Source: Paraburkholderia ultramafica (GTDB lineage Bacteria > Pseudomonadota > Gammaproteobacteria > Burkholderiales > Burkholderiaceae). Taken from it: 64,000 bases of DNA. The stretch is from contig NZ_CADIKK010000005.1 of the NCBI RefSeq assembly GCF_902859915.1, forward strand, positions 222,703 through 286,702, in the 5' to 3' direction. Position 1 is the stretch's first letter; each line of letters starts with the position of its first letter. This document shows, piece by piece, positions 34,703 through 43,117 of this stretch. A program made the position numbers and the translations under genes. The notes below the pieces were generated by a model. That model did no database searches. It was not told where the DNA came from and worked only from the letters and a program-made list of their open reading frames with translations.

Positions 34703-36424
34703 ATGAACGATACGCCGTCGAGGCTACCGCTCAATCGCACCACGATCCTGCTGCTGGTGCTGGCCCTCGCCGTGATCTGGTTCGTGCCGCTCGGCTGGCG
34801 CCACCTGCTGCCCAGCGACGAAGGCCGCTACGCCGAAATGGCGCGCGAGATGTTCGTCACCGGCGACTGGATCACGCCGCGCTACAACGACTACAAATAC
34901 TTCGAGAAGCCGCCGCTGCAAACCTGGGCGAATGCGCTCACGTTCGCGTGGTTCGGCGTCGGCGAATGGCAGGCGCGGCTCTACACCGCGCTGACGGGCT
35001 TCGCCGGCGTGCTGCTGATCGGCTTCACCGGTGCGCGCGTGTTCAACGCGGCGACCGGCGTGTTCGCGGCGATCGTGCTGGCGTGCTCGCCGTACTGGAA
35101 CCTGATGGGCCACTTCAACACGCTCGACATGGGCCTGTCGTTCTGGATGGCGCTGACGCTGTGCGCGCTGCTGCTCGCGCAGCGTCCCAACCTGTCGACG
35201 TCGTGCGTGCGCGGCTGGATGTGGGTGTGCTGGGGCTCGATGGCGCTGGCGGTACTGTCCAAGGGGCTCGTCGGCGTGATCCTGCCGGGCGCCGTGCTGG
35301 TGCTCTACACGCTGGCCGCGCGCGATTGGGCGTTGTGGAAGCGCCTGCACCTGATCGGCGGGCTGATCGTGTTCTTCGCGATCGTCACGCCGTGGTTCGT
35401 GCTGGTGCAGCAGCGCAATCCGGAATTCCTGAACTTCTTCTTCATCGTTCAGCAGTTCAAGCGCTATCTGACGCCCGAACAGAACCGCCCCGGACCGTTC
35501 TATTACTTCGTGCCGGTGCTGCTGGTGGGCTTTCTGCCGTGGCTCTCGGTGACGGTGCAAAGCGTGCGCCACGCGTGGCGCACGCCGCGCCAGCCGAACG
35601 GCTTTGCGCCGGTGACGCTGATGCTGGTGTGGATCGGCTTCATCTTCCTGTTCTTCAGCGCGTCGCATTCGAAGCTGCTGTCCTACACGCTGCCGATCGC
35701 TCCGCCGATCGCACTGCTGATCGGCATGTATCTGCCGCTCGTCACGCGTGACCAGCTGCGCCGGCATCTGGCCGGCTACGCGCTGTTTCTGGTCGTCGCC
35801 GCGTTCGCCGCGCTGTTCATGACGCGCTTCGGCAGCGCGCGCAATCCGGCCGAGTTGTACGCCGAATACCGCACCTGGGTGCTGGCCGCGCTTGCCGTCG
35901 CGTTCGTGCTGACGCTCGGCGCGATGTGGCTGAACCGCCGCAGCCGGAGCGGCAGCCTCGGCGCGCTCGCCTGCTTCGGCGCGGCGTGGCTGCTGCTCGG
36001 CACGATCGCCGGCACGGGTCACGACGTGTTCGGCCGCCTCAGCTCCGGCGCGCCGCTCGCGCCCGCGATCAAGGCCCAGCTCGCGAAGTTGCCGGCGGAT
36101 ACGCCGTTCTACTCGGTGGGCGTGCTCGACCATACGCTGCCGTTCTACGTCGACCACACGATGATCATGGTCGAGCATCCCGACGAACTGGCGTTCGGCG
36201 TGTCCGTCGAGCCGCAGAAATGGGTGCCGTCGGTCGACGCATGGATCGAACGCTGGAAGGCCGAGCGCTACGCGCTCGCGCTGATCCCGCCGCCGACCTA
36301 CGACCGGCTCGTCAAGCAAGGCCTGCCGATGCAGGTGATCGCGCGCGATTCGCGCCGGGTGGTCGTGATGAAGCCGCTCGCGTCGGCCGACGCACCGGCG
36401 GCCGTGGAAAAACCACAACAATGA
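34703..36424 (+). CDS. arnT: Undecaprenyl-phosphate Ara4N transferase ArnT
   Basis: A 573-residue GT-C membrane enzyme that moves 4-amino-4-deoxy-L-arabinose from undecaprenyl phosphate to lipid A on the periplasmic side of the inner membrane. Acidic catalytic motif LLPSDEGRYAEMAREMF lies in the first periplasmic loop, and YNDYKYFEKPPLQTW follows. It is the first gene of the arn cluster, 25 bases before the ArnE-like gene. Ara4N on lipid A gives resistance to polymyxin and is essential in Burkholderia cenocepacia (literature knowledge). Confidence 0.93.
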   Translation: MNDTPSRLPLNRTTILLLVLALAVIWFVPLGWRHLLPSDEGRYAEMAREMFVTGDWITPRYNDYKYFEKPPLQTWANALTFAWFGVGEWQARLYTALTGFAGVLLIGFTGARVFNAATGVFAAIVLACSPYWNLMGHFNTLDMGLSFWMALTLCALLLAQRPNLSTSCVRGWMWVCWGSMALAVLSKGLVGVILPGAVLVLYTLAARDWALWKRLHLIGGLIVFFAIVTPWFVLVQQRNPEFLNFFFIVQQFKRYLTPEQNRPGPFYYFVPVLLVGFLPWLSVTVQSVRHAWRTPRQPNGFAPVTLMLVWIGFIFLFFSASHSKLLSYTLPIAPPIALLIGMYLPLVTRDQLRRHLAGYALFLVVAAFAALFMTRFGSARNPAELYAEYRTWVLAALAVAFVLTLGAMWLNRRSRSGSLGALACFGAAWLLLGTIAGTGHDVFGRLSSGAPLAPAIKAQLAKLPADTPFYSVGVLDHTLPFYVDHTMIMVEHPDELAFGVSVEPQKWVPSVDAWIERWKAERYALALIPPPTYDRLVKQGLPMQVIARDSRRVVVMKPLASADAPAAVEKPQQ

Positions 36425-36449
36425 CCCCATCTCAGGATCTGATCGTTCG

Positions 36450-36821
36450 ATGAACCCGCTTTCCCTCTTTTGCATCCTCGCCGGCGTGACGCTGAACGCC
36501 GGCGCGCAGTTGCTGCTCAAAGCCGGCACGAATGCCGTTGGACACTTCGAATTCACCCGTGCGAACATCCTGCCCATCGGCTTCCGGCTTGCCACGCAGC
36601 CGCCGATCATCGGCGGGCTGGCGTGCTATGTGATCAGCGTGGTGGTCTGGGTGGTGGGACTGTCGCGGGTGGACGTGTCGATCGCCTATCCGATGCTGTC
36701 GCTGGGCTACATCGTCAACGCGTTCGCGGCGTGGTATCTGTTCGGCGAAGTGCTGTCGATGCAGAAACTGATCGGGATCGGCATCATCCTGATCGGCGTG
36801 TTCGTGCTGGCGCGCAGCTAG
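36450..36821 (+). CDS. arnE: ArnE-like small membrane flippase subunit (EamA/SMR family)
   Basis: A 123-residue four-helix protein of the small multidrug resistance/EamA type. It has NAGAQLLLKAG in helix 1, and SIAYPMLSLGYIVNAFAAW in helix 3-4. Position in the arn cluster suggests it flips undecaprenyl-phosphate-Ara4N. E. coli needs ArnE and ArnF; only this one copy is visible here, so it may act as a homodimer. The ArnE label rests on context. Confidence 0.8.
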   Translation: MNPLSLFCILAGVTLNAGAQLLLKAGTNAVGHFEFTRANILPIGFRLATQPPIIGGLACYVISVVVWVVGLSRVDVSIAYPMLSLGYIVNAFAAWYLFGEVLSMQKLIGIGIILIGVFVLARS

Positions 36822-36850
36822 CGTGATGGCCCCGGCGGCGTGCCGCCGGA

Positions 36851-36872
36851 CACGCGCAGGACACGCGCAGGA
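36851..36872 (+). repeat. Two 11-bp tandem repeats before arnB
   Basis: CACGCGCAGGA occurs twice head to tail, followed by a partial third copy (CACG). It sits in the 268-base gap between the ArnE-like gene and arnB. Confidence 0.85.
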
Positions 36873-37089
36873 CACGTTTTCTTACCGTTTATTGCCCGCG
36901 CCGGACTGGCGCGACCCGGCCGGCACAAGATACGGTAGGCGGACCCTGCGCTCGGCTAAGCATGACGTAAGGTGGGCCGCGGTATGCTGTGCGGTTGCGC
37001 CTTTTTAGCCGCAACCTTGGGTTTGCGCGTAGTTTGTGGTTTACTTCGCGCCCTTCGGGTTGCGCCCCTTTCAATCGAGCGAAGCATTC

Positions 37090-38241
37090 ATGAGCCAGTC
37101 AACAGTCCCGTTTTTGCCGTTTGTCAAACCTGAGATCGATGAAGAAACGATTCAGGGCGTCGCCGACGTGCTGCGCTCCGGCTGGATCACCACCGGCCCG
37201 CAAAACCAGAAGTTCGAAGCGGCGCTGTCCGAGTTCTGCGGCGGCCGTCCGGTGCGCACGTTCAATTCCGGCACCGCGACGCTTGAAATCGGGCTGCGCA
37301 TCGCCGGCGTGGGCGCGGGCGACGAAGTCATCACGACGCCCGCCTCGTGGGTCTCGACCAGCAATGTGATCTATGAAACCGGCGCGACGCCGGTGTTCGC
37401 CGACATCGATCCGGTCACGCGCAACATCGACCTCGACCTGCTGGAAAAAGCCATCACGCCGCGCACCAAGGCGCTGATCCCGGTTTATCTGTCCGGCCTG
37501 CCGGTCGACATGGACCGGCTCTACGCGATCGCCCGCGCCCACAAGCTGCGCGTGGTCGAAGACGCCGCGCAGGCGTTCGGCTCCACGTGGAAAGGCGAGC
37601 GCATCGGCAAGCTCGGCGACATGGTCTCGTTCAGCTTCCACGCGAACAAGAATCTGACCTCGATCGAAGGCGGCGCGCTGGTGCTGAACAACGAGGAGGA
37701 AGCCGTGCTGGCCCAGAAGTACCGGCTGCAAGGCATCACCCGCACGGGCTTCGACGGCATGGACTGCGACGTGCTCGGCGGCAAGTACAACCTGACTGAC
37801 GTCGCCGCGCGCGTCGGCCTCGGCCAGTTGCCGCATCTTGAGCGCTTCCTCGCACAGCGCAAGAAGCTCGTGCGCGCCTATTTCGCGCACCTCGAAGGCG
37901 GCGCGGCGGTGAAACTGGGCGTCGGCCTGCCGTTCGCCGACTTCGAAAACAGCAACTGGCACATGTTCCAGATCACGCTGCCGCTCGAAAAACTCTCGAT
38001 CGACCGTGCCGGTTTCATGGGCCAGTTGAAGGAACGCGGCATCGGTTCGGGTGTGCACTACCCTGCAATCCACCTGTTCTCGCTGTACCGCGCGCGCGGC
38101 TTCAAGGAAGGCATGTTCCCGCATGCGGAGCGCTTCGGCATGACCACCGTCACGCTGCCGCTGTTCACGCTGATGAACGAGGGCGACGTGGAGCGCGTGT
38201 GCCGCGCGGTCAATGAAATTTGCGAACAATACGGAAAATAA
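37090..38241 (+). CDS. arnB: UDP-4-amino-4-deoxy-L-arabinose aminotransferase ArnB
   Basis: A 383-residue PLP enzyme of the DegT/DnrJ/EryC1 family that aminates UDP-4-keto-arabinose. The PLP lysine is K187 in FSFHANKNLTSIEGG. FNSGTATLEIGLR is the typical N-terminal signature. The ATG at 37090 gives the family length. The gene is followed by arnC after 6 bases. Confidence 0.97.
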   Translation: MSQSTVPFLPFVKPEIDEETIQGVADVLRSGWITTGPQNQKFEAALSEFCGGRPVRTFNSGTATLEIGLRIAGVGAGDEVITTPASWVSTSNVIYETGATPVFADIDPVTRNIDLDLLEKAITPRTKALIPVYLSGLPVDMDRLYAIARAHKLRVVEDAAQAFGSTWKGERIGKLGDMVSFSFHANKNLTSIEGGALVLNNEEEAVLAQKYRLQGITRTGFDGMDCDVLGGKYNLTDVAARVGLGQLPHLERFLAQRKKLVRAYFAHLEGGAAVKLGVGLPFADFENSNWHMFQITLPLEKLSIDRAGFMGQLKERGIGSGVHYPAIHLFSLYRARGFKEGMFPHAERFGMTTVTLPLFTLMNEGDVERVCRAVNEICEQYGK

Positions 38242-38247
38242 GCGGAA

Positions 38248-39291
38248 ATGAGTTATTCGGAACATCGCGCCGTCACCCCGGAAGTGTCGATCATCATCCC
38301 GGTGTACAACGAGGAAGCCGGGCTGGCCGCACTGTTCGCGCGCCTCTATCCGGCGCTCGACGCGCTCGGCACCGGTTATGAAGTGATCTTCATCAACGAC
38401 GGCAGCCGCGACAAATCCGCCGCCCTGCTCGCCGAGCAGTTCCGCGCGCGGCCCGACACGACCCGCGTGATCCTGCTGAACGGCAACTACGGCCAGCACA
38501 TGGCGATTCTCGCAGGCTTCGAGCAATCGCGCGGCGACATCGTCATCACGCTCGACGCCGACCTGCAGAATCCGCCGGAAGAAATCGGCAAGCTGGTCTC
38601 GAAGATGCGTGAAGGCTACGACTACGTCGGCACAATCCGTCTGCAGCGCCAGGACAGCCTGTGGCGCCGCAAGGCGTCGCGCGCGATGAACCAGCTGCGC
38701 GAGCGCATCACCCGCATCAAGATGACCGACCAGGGCTGCATGCTGCGCGCGTACAGCCGGCACATCATCGACACCATCAACCGCTGCGGCGAGATCAACA
38801 CGTTCATCCCGGCGCTCGCGTACACGTTCGCGCAGAATCCGGTCGAGATCGAAGTCGCGCACGAGGAGCGTTTCGCCGGCGAATCGAAGTACTCGCTGTA
38901 CTCGCTGATCCGCCTGAACTTCGACCTCGTCACCGGCTTCTCGGTGGTGCCGCTGCAATGGCTGTCGTTCATCGGCGTGATCCTGTCGCTCGGGTCCGCG
39001 GCGCTGTTCGTGCTGCTGCTGATTCGCCGCTTCATCATCGGGGCGGAAGTGCAAGGTGTGTTCACGCTGTTCGCTATCACCTTCTTCCTGCTAGGCGTGA
39101 TCATCTTCGCGCTCGGCCTGCTCGGCGAATACATCGGCCGGATCTATCAGCAGGTGCGCGCGCGTCCGCGCTATCTGGTGCAGACCATTCTCGAGCAGCG
39201 CGACGGCACGACCGTGACCGAAACGCCGCGTCAAACAGTGGTGCAGGCGGTGCAAGCCGCGCCGCTGACCAATCAGGGGCCAACTCCATGA
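38248..39291 (+). CDS. arnC: Undecaprenyl-phosphate Ara4FN transferase ArnC
   Basis: A 347-residue GT2 enzyme that attaches Ara4FN to undecaprenyl phosphate on the cytoplasmic face. DADLQNPPEEI is the metal-binding region, and the start SIIIPVYNEEAGL the nucleotide-sugar region. Two C-terminal hydrophobic helices (about residues 235-300) anchor it. ATGA overlap with the next gene shows translational coupling. Confidence 0.96.
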   Translation: MSYSEHRAVTPEVSIIIPVYNEEAGLAALFARLYPALDALGTGYEVIFINDGSRDKSAALLAEQFRARPDTTRVILLNGNYGQHMAILAGFEQSRGDIVITLDADLQNPPEEIGKLVSKMREGYDYVGTIRLQRQDSLWRRKASRAMNQLRERITRIKMTDQGCMLRAYSRHIIDTINRCGEINTFIPALAYTFAQNPVEIEVAHEERFAGESKYSLYSLIRLNFDLVTGFSVVPLQWLSFIGVILSLGSAALFVLLLIRRFIIGAEVQGVFTLFAITFFLLGVIIFALGLLGEYIGRIYQQVRARPRYLVQTILEQRDGTTVTETPRQTVVQAVQAAPLTNQGPTP

Positions 39292-40223
39292 AGCCGCGCG
39301 CTGTCGTATTCGCGTATCACAACGTCGGCGTGCGCTGCCTGCAGGTACTGCTCGCGCGCGGCGTCGATGTGGCGCTGGTCGTCACCCACGAAGACAACCC
39401 GAACGAAAACATCTGGTTCGGCAGCGTCGCGTCGTTGGCCGCGGAGCACGGCATTCCGGTCGTCACGCCGGACGATCCGAAGAGCCCGGAACTGCGCGCC
39501 GCGCTCAGCGCCGCGCGGCCGGACTTCATCTTCTCGTTCTACTACCGCCACATGTTGCCGGTCGAGCTGCTCGCGCTCGCCGCACGGGGCGCTTACAACA
39601 TGCACGGCTCGCTGCTGCCGAAATACCGCGGCCGCGTGCCGACCAACTGGGCGGTGATCCACGGCGAAACCGAGACCGGCGCGACGCTGCACGAAATGGC
39701 CGCCAAGCCCGACGCGGGTGCGATCATCGCGCAGACGCCGGTGCCGATCCTGCCCGACGACACCGCCGCGCAAGTGTTCGACAAGGTCACGGTCGCCGCC
39801 GAGCAAACCCTGTGGCGCGTGCTGCCGGCCTTGCTGGCGGGCGAAGCGCCGCATCTGCCCAACGACCTCGCGCACGGCAGCTACTACGGTGGGCGCAAGC
39901 CGGAAGATGGCCGCATCGACTGGAGCCAGCCGGCGCAGCAGGTCTACAACCTGATCCGCGCGGTTGCGCCGCCCTATCCCGGCGCTTTCACCGACCTCGG
40001 CAGCCGGCGTTTCATCGTCGCCCGCGCGCGTCTCGCGGCACCTGGCGCGCTGCGCCCGGATTTGCCGGCGGGCCTGCACGTAAGCGATAATGCCGTTTTT
40101 GCGATCTGCGGCGACGGCCGCACGATCACTATCCACGAATTGCGGTACCAGCACGACGGCAGCGAGACTGTCGTCACCCCGGCCGAATTCGCCCAGCTCA
40201 TCCAAACTCCCCGACATTCATGA
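39288..40223 (+). CDS. arnA: UDP-Ara4N formyltransferase (ArnA N-terminal half as separate gene)
   Basis: A 311-residue formyltransferase, equivalent to the first half of E. coli ArnA. The motif [18 protein letters not shown] contains the catalytic Asn and His, with Asp in KPDAGAII. It formylates UDP-Ara4N using 10-formyl-tetrahydrofolate. The start ATG overlaps the arnC stop by four bases and its stop overlaps the next gene likewise, so all three are coupled. E. coli has the two halves fused. Confidence 0.93.
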   Translation: MKPRAVVFAYHNVGVRCLQVLLARGVDVALVVTHEDNPNENIWFGSVASLAAEHGIPVVTPDDPKSPELRAALSAARPDFIFSFYYRHMLPVELLALAARGAYNMHGSLLPKYRGRVPTNWAVIHGETETGATLHEMAAKPDAGAIIAQTPVPILPDDTAAQVFDKVTVAAEQTLWRVLPALLAGEAPHLPNDLAHGSYYGGRKPEDGRIDWSQPAQQVYNLIRAVAPPYPGAFTDLGSRRFIVARARLAAPGALRPDLPAGLHVSDNAVFAICGDGRTITIHELRYQHDGSETVVTPAEFAQLIQTPRHS

Positions 40224-41266
40224 AAAAAGTCCTGATTCTGGGTGTGAACGGCTTCATCGGCCATCACCTGTCCAAACGCATTCTCGAAACGACCGATTGG
40301 GAAGTCTTCGGGATGGACATGCAGACCGAACGTCTGGGCGACCTCGTCAATCATGAGCGGATGCACTTCTTCGAAGGCGACATCACGATCAACAAGGAGT
40401 GGGTCGAATATCACATCAAGAAGTGCGATGTGATCCTGCCGCTGGTGGCGATCGCCACCCCCGCGACCTATGTGAAGCAGCCGCTGCGCGTGTTCGAACT
40501 GGACTTCGAAGCGAACCTGCCGATCGTGCGTTCGGCCGTCAAGTACGGCAAGCACCTCGTATTCCCGTCGACCTCCGAGGTCTACGGCATGTGCACGGAC
40601 GAGCAGTTCGATCCGGAAGAATCGCAACTGTCGTACGGCCCGATCAACAAGCCGCGCTGGATCTACGCGTGCTCGAAGCAGTTGATGGACCGCGTGATCT
40701 GGGGTTACGGCATGGAAGGCCTGAACTTCACGCTGTTCCGTCCGTTCAACTGGATCGGCCCGGGCCTCGATTCGATCTACACGCCGAAGGAAGGCAGCTC
40801 GCGCGTGGTCACGCAGTTCCTCGGCCATATCGTGCGCGGCGAGAACATCAGCCTCGTGGACGGCGGCGCGCAAAAGCGCGCGTTCACGGATATCGACGAC
40901 GGCATCGGCGCCCTCATGAAAATCATCGAGAACAGGGACGGCGTTGCGACGGGCAAGATCTACAACATCGGCAACCCGACCAACAACTTCTCGGTGCGTG
41001 AGCTCGCGCACAAGATGCTGAAGCTGGCCGCCGAATTCCCGGAATACGCTGAGACCGCGAAGCAGGTTCAGCTGGTCGAAACGTCGTCGGGCGCGTACTA
41101 CGGTGCGGGCTACCAGGACGTGCAGAACCGCGTGCCGAAGATCGACAACACGATGCAGGAACTCGGCTGGGCGCCGAAGTCGACCTTCGACGAAGCGCTG
41201 CGCAAGATTTTCGAAGCGTATCGCGGCCATGTCGGCGAAGCACGCGCACTCGTCGAACAGCAATAA
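40220..41266 (+). CDS. arnA: UDP-glucuronate decarboxylase (ArnA C-terminal half as separate gene)
   Basis: A 348-residue NAD-dependent SDR that oxidises UDP-glucuronate and decarboxylates it to UDP-4-keto-pentose, equivalent to the second half of E. coli ArnA. The Rossmann loop [10 protein letters not shown] is at 8-17, and the YxxxK active site is YACSK in [14 protein letters not shown]. It starts ATGA-coupled to the formyltransferase, and arnD follows after 10 bases. Confidence 0.95.
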   Translation: MKKVLILGVNGFIGHHLSKRILETTDWEVFGMDMQTERLGDLVNHERMHFFEGDITINKEWVEYHIKKCDVILPLVAIATPATYVKQPLRVFELDFEANLPIVRSAVKYGKHLVFPSTSEVYGMCTDEQFDPEESQLSYGPINKPRWIYACSKQLMDRVIWGYGMEGLNFTLFRPFNWIGPGLDSIYTPKEGSSRVVTQFLGHIVRGENISLVDGGAQKRAFTDIDDGIGALMKIIENRDGVATGKIYNIGNPTNNFSVRELAHKMLKLAAEFPEYAETAKQVQLVETSSGAYYGAGYQDVQNRVPKIDNTMQELGWAPKSTFDEALRKIFEAYRGHVGEARALVEQQ

Positions 41267-41276
41267 GGGCTGATCC

Positions 41277-42170
41277 TTGGCTCGTATCGTCCTGAAGATC
41301 GACGTCGACACGCTGCGCGGCACCCGCGAAGGCGTGCCGAATCTCGCGCGTATCTTCGACCGCTTCAAGGCACGCGCCACTTTTCTCTTCAGCCTCGGCC
41401 CCGACCACACCGGTTGGGCGATGCGCCGCGTGTTGCGGCCGGGCTTTCTGAAGAAGGTTTCGCGCACCTCGGTAGTCGAACACTACGGCGTCAAACAGTT
41501 GATGTACGGCGTGCTGCTGCCCGGTCCGGACATCGGCGCGAAGGCCGCGGCCGAGATGCGCGCGATCCATGAAGCCGGCTTCGAATGCGGCATTCATACG
41601 TGGGATCACGTGTACTGGCAGGACAACGTGCGCTCGAAAGATCGCGCATGGACCACGGCGCAGATGCAGAAAAGCCACGATCGTTTCGTCGAGGTGTTCG
41701 GCGCGCCGCCGGTCACGCATGGTGCGGCCGGCTGGCAAATGAACGGCCATGCGTTCGAACAGATCGACGCGTGGGGCATGCAGTACGCTTCCGACGGCCG
41801 TGGCCACTCGCCGTATCTGCCGGTGGTCGGCGGCAGGACGCTCACGCATGTGCAGATGCCCACCACGCTGCCCACGCTCGACGAAGTGCTCGGCGTGGAC
41901 GGTATCGATCTGCACAACGTCGCCGCATGGATGCTCAAGCACACCGAAAACAATCCGCACGATCAGGTGTTCACGCTGCACGCGGAACTCGAAGGACAAA
42001 AGCTCGCACCGATTTTCGAACAGCTGCTGGAAGGCTGGCGCGCGCAAGGCCACAGCTTCGCGACGATGGGCGATTACTACGCCACGCTAGACCGCAGCGC
42101 GCTGCCATCGTACCCTGTTACGTGGGGCGAAATTCCAGGGCGCTCCGGCGAGTTGATCGTCCAGCCCTGA
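41277..42170 (+). CDS. arnD: Deformylase ArnD (NodB-type)
   Basis: A 297-residue polysaccharide-deacetylase-fold enzyme that removes the formyl group from undecaprenyl-phosphate-Ara4FN. KIDVDTLRGTREGVPNL has the NodB catalytic and metal-binding Asp pair, and GIHTWDHV contributes His. The start codon is TTG at 41277, preceded by GGGCTGATC. It ends the arn operon. Confidence 0.93.
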   Translation: MARIVLKIDVDTLRGTREGVPNLARIFDRFKARATFLFSLGPDHTGWAMRRVLRPGFLKKVSRTSVVEHYGVKQLMYGVLLPGPDIGAKAAAEMRAIHEAGFECGIHTWDHVYWQDNVRSKDRAWTTAQMQKSHDRFVEVFGAPPVTHGAAGWQMNGHAFEQIDAWGMQYASDGRGHSPYLPVVGGRTLTHVQMPTTLPTLDEVLGVDGIDLHNVAAWMLKHTENNPHDQVFTLHAELEGQKLAPIFEQLLEGWRAQGHSFATMGDYYATLDRSALPSYPVTWGEIPGRSGELIVQP

Positions 42171-42308
42171 CCGGCCGATCAGCAGCCAACCCTGACGACC
42201 CGGCCACCGCGCGAGCGCAAGCCGCGCCCAGGCCGATCTCCCCACCAGCCTCGACGCCAGGCCGGCACCGTAGCATTTCGGCGCCGGCCATATCAACCGG
42301 AGAACCTC

Positions 42309-42770
42309 GTGTCCATCGCAGTCGACCAACCCATCCCCGACTTCACCGCCCCCGCTACCGGTGGCGAGATCACGCTGTCCAAGCTGCGGGGCAAGAAGGT
42401 GGTGCTGTATTTCTATCCGAAGGACAACACGCCGGGCTGCACGACCGAAGGTCTGCAGTTCCGCGATCTGTATCCGAAGTTCAAGAAGGCGGGCGCGGAA
42501 ATTCTCGGCGTGTCGCGCGACAGCCTGCGCTCGCATGACAATTTCAAGGCCAAGCTCGAACTGCCCTTCCCGCTGATCTCGGATCCGGAAGAAAACCTGT
42601 GCGCGCTCTTCAATGTCATCAAAATGAAGAAAATGTATGGCAAAGAAGTACGGGGGATTGAACGCTCCACGTTCCTCATCGACACGGAAGGCGTGCTGCG
42701 TGAGGAGTGGCGCGGCGTGAAAGTGCCCGGCCACGTCGACGATATTCTGGCGGCTGTACAAGCGCTTTGA
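42309..42770 (+). CDS. bcp: Bcp-type thioredoxin-dependent peroxiredoxin
   Basis: A 153-residue peroxiredoxin of the Bcp/PrxQ family that reduces hydroperoxides. The peroxidatic cysteine is C44 in NTPGCTTEG. The resolving cysteine found five residues later in E. coli Bcp is absent (Leu instead), so resolution must use another cysteine or an external thiol. The start is GTG at 42309 with GGAG upstream. Not part of the arn operon by appearance. Confidence 0.93.
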   Translation: MSIAVDQPIPDFTAPATGGEITLSKLRGKKVVLYFYPKDNTPGCTTEGLQFRDLYPKFKKAGAEILGVSRDSLRSHDNFKAKLELPFPLISDPEENLCALFNVIKMKKMYGKEVRGIERSTFLIDTEGVLREEWRGVKVPGHVDDILAAVQAL

Positions 42771-43117
42771 GGCGCGTTATATTGGGTTGCAATGAGTGCC
42801 TGTCCACCCCAAATTTTTCTCCGCTGCGCCAGACTTGACGGCCTTTTTACCGGGTCCGTGCGAGTCGTGAGGCGCAACGCGAGCACCGAAGGCGAGCCGC
42901 TTGCCCCGTACGCCGGGGCGGCGGCTTTTTTAATTGCGCGCAACCGTTCGTTCACTCGGCCGCGCACCTGCATCAAGGAGCCGATCGAAGACCAGGCGAA
43001 CCGGCATCTCTAGACCGAATGCGCGCCTCCGGACGCAAACTGCGTGCGCATTCACTGGCACCGGCAGAATGCGACAGGCGGCGCACGATATGTGACCCGA
43101 TAAATTCGAGGGAAACC
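42771..43117 (+). other. Intergenic region between bcp and the phoH-like gene
   Basis: 347 bases with one clear terminator (42895-42932) and otherwise nothing gene-like that I can support. Short frames in it have no recognisable domain. Confidence 0.5.
42895..42932 (+). terminator. Terminator after bcp
   Basis: The arms AGCCGC..CCCCG and CGGGG..GCGGCT form an imperfect 10-11-bp stem followed by a T run at 42926-42931, 125 bases past bcp. Confidence 0.75.

Noticed and set aside
34724..36610. A 628-codon open frame opposite arnT
   Set aside because: Antisense to arnT, Arg-rich, no domain features.
37099..39054. A 651-codon open frame opposite arnB and arnC
   Set aside because: Antisense to both real genes; composition typical of a shadow frame.
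42792..43013. A 73-codon frame after bcp
   Set aside because: It spans the terminator hairpin and shows no family features.
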